A stretch of DNA of 13,847 nt, taken from contig JBLMYK010000013.1 in the NCBI GenBank assembly GCA_050258235.1, positions 1-13,847 of the forward strand. Direction: 5' to 3'. The stretch comes from JAKOQB01 sp050258235. Its GTDB lineage: Bacteria > Pseudomonadota > Gammaproteobacteria > Burkholderiales > Burkholderiaceae_F. This document shows, piece after piece, positions 13,623 to 13,847 of this stretch. How positions within the stretch are numbered: position 1 is the first letter of the stretch; each line of letters begins with the position of its first letter. The notes below the pieces were generated by a model. The model ran no database searches and was not told the DNA's origin. It saw nothing but the letters and a program-made list of their open reading frames with translations. Position numbers and translations under genes: made by a program.

Positions 13623-13847
13623 TTAGGAGCGCGCAAAGGCGCGCAGCATCCAGGCGCTTTTTTCATGCCCCTCCATCAACCCGGTGAGGAAGTCCTCGGT
13701 GCCGGAGTCGCCGGCGTCGGCGGCGATCTCGATGTCGCTGCGCAACTGGCGAATCAGCTGTTCGTGATCGGCGAGCAGCGCGCGCAGCATCTCCGGCGCG
13801 GACAGATGGCTGGAAGCCTCGGTCAGCCGCGTCAGCTTGAGAAAATC
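13623..13847 (-). CDS. dps: Dps-family ferritin-like DNA-protection protein, C-terminal part
   Basis: The last 74 residues of a Dps-type mini-ferritin, which stores iron, consumes peroxide and binds DNA as a dodecamer under starvation or oxidative stress. The start lies beyond the right edge. The visible part contains the third and fourth helices: APEMLRALLADHEQLIRQLR, then an acidic loop AADAGDSGTEDFLTGLMEGHEK, and the Dps signature end SAWMLRAFARS before TAA. The GTEDFLTGLM...HEKxAWMLRA pattern is strongly Dps-specific and separates it from bacterioferritin. The ferroxidase residues lie in the missing N-terminal half. It converges on the nsrR operon across the 110-bp repeats. The final codons are part of repeat unit B. 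Confidence 0.9.
   Translation of the reverse strand, partial: DFLKLTRLTEASSHLSAPEMLRALLADHEQLIRQLRSDIEIAADAGDSGTEDFLTGLMEGHEKSAWMLRAFARS

Larger units (their letters stand above)
13441..13660. repeat. Two ungapped 110-bp tandem repeat units between nsrR and dps
   Basis: Unit A (13441-13550) and unit B (13551-13660) align without any gap; I count about 82 identities in 110. Identity is clustered in blocks: TTTGTTTCCG at the start of each unit, CGCGCCTTAA at unit positions 21-30, a hairpin at about 28-49, and GCGCAGCATC at 91-100. Unit B overlaps the last codons of dps on -; its block 91-100 encodes part of WMLRA. Unit A holds a fossil copy of the same codons. The variable part (positions 61-90) lies around and after the two stop codons. 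An old duplication of the dps 3' end with its downstream hairpin is the simplest explanation. Confidence 0.85.

Noticed and set aside
13441..13660. The two 110-bp units as a small CRISPR array
   Set aside because: Only two units, no constant short repeat alternating with unique spacers, and one unit is dps coding sequence.

Overview
The window is GC-rich (about two-thirds G+C by eye), densely coding chromosomal DNA that looks like a betaproteobacterium. The evidence is the content and order of genes: a pilT-pilU retraction ATPase pair divergent from a yggS...proC cluster, a UbiA of proteobacterial type, a stand-alone RlmL-type methyltransferase, and a quinol-type nitric oxide reductase in one operon with NsrR. 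I see no transposase, integrase, tRNA, rRNA or CRISPR array. Species cannot be named from this sequence.

Left part, 1-3804: the 3' end of proA (proline biosynthesis), an ArnT/PMT-type membrane glycosyltransferase and an RlmL-like 23S rRNA guanine methyltransferase run on +. They meet a thiol glutathione peroxidase on - with no bases between the two stop codons.

Middle part, 3923-8750: pilU and pilT (type IV pilus retraction motors) run on -. Divergent from them on + are yggS (PLP homeostasis), a 300-residue helical-repeat protein I do not recognise, and proC (last step of proline synthesis).

Right part, 8767-10165: ubiA (ubiquinone biosynthesis) and a HIT-family hydrolase run on -.

Nitric oxide module, 10305-13429: a control region with an FNR/NNR-type box and an NsrR-type 11-1-11 palindrome precedes norB (quinol NO reductase), a DUF2249 gene and nsrR, all on +. 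The arrangement suggests that low oxygen activates the operon through an FNR/CRP-family protein, and that NsrR represses it until NO destroys the NsrR Fe-S cluster. NsrR, being encoded third, would also limit its own synthesis. UbiA makes the quinone whose reduced form feeds NorB, although ubiA is not visibly co-regulated.

Right end, 13430-13847: two ungapped 110-bp tandem repeat units, about 75% identical, lie between nsrR and the 3' end of a dps gene on -. One unit overlaps the last codons of dps. The other carries a fossil copy of the same codons with its own stop. Each unit holds a hairpin whose stem is kept by a paired base change. This is the most unusual structure in the window. The other candidate novelties are the unknown gene between yggS and proC, and the DUF2249 protein in the NO operon.
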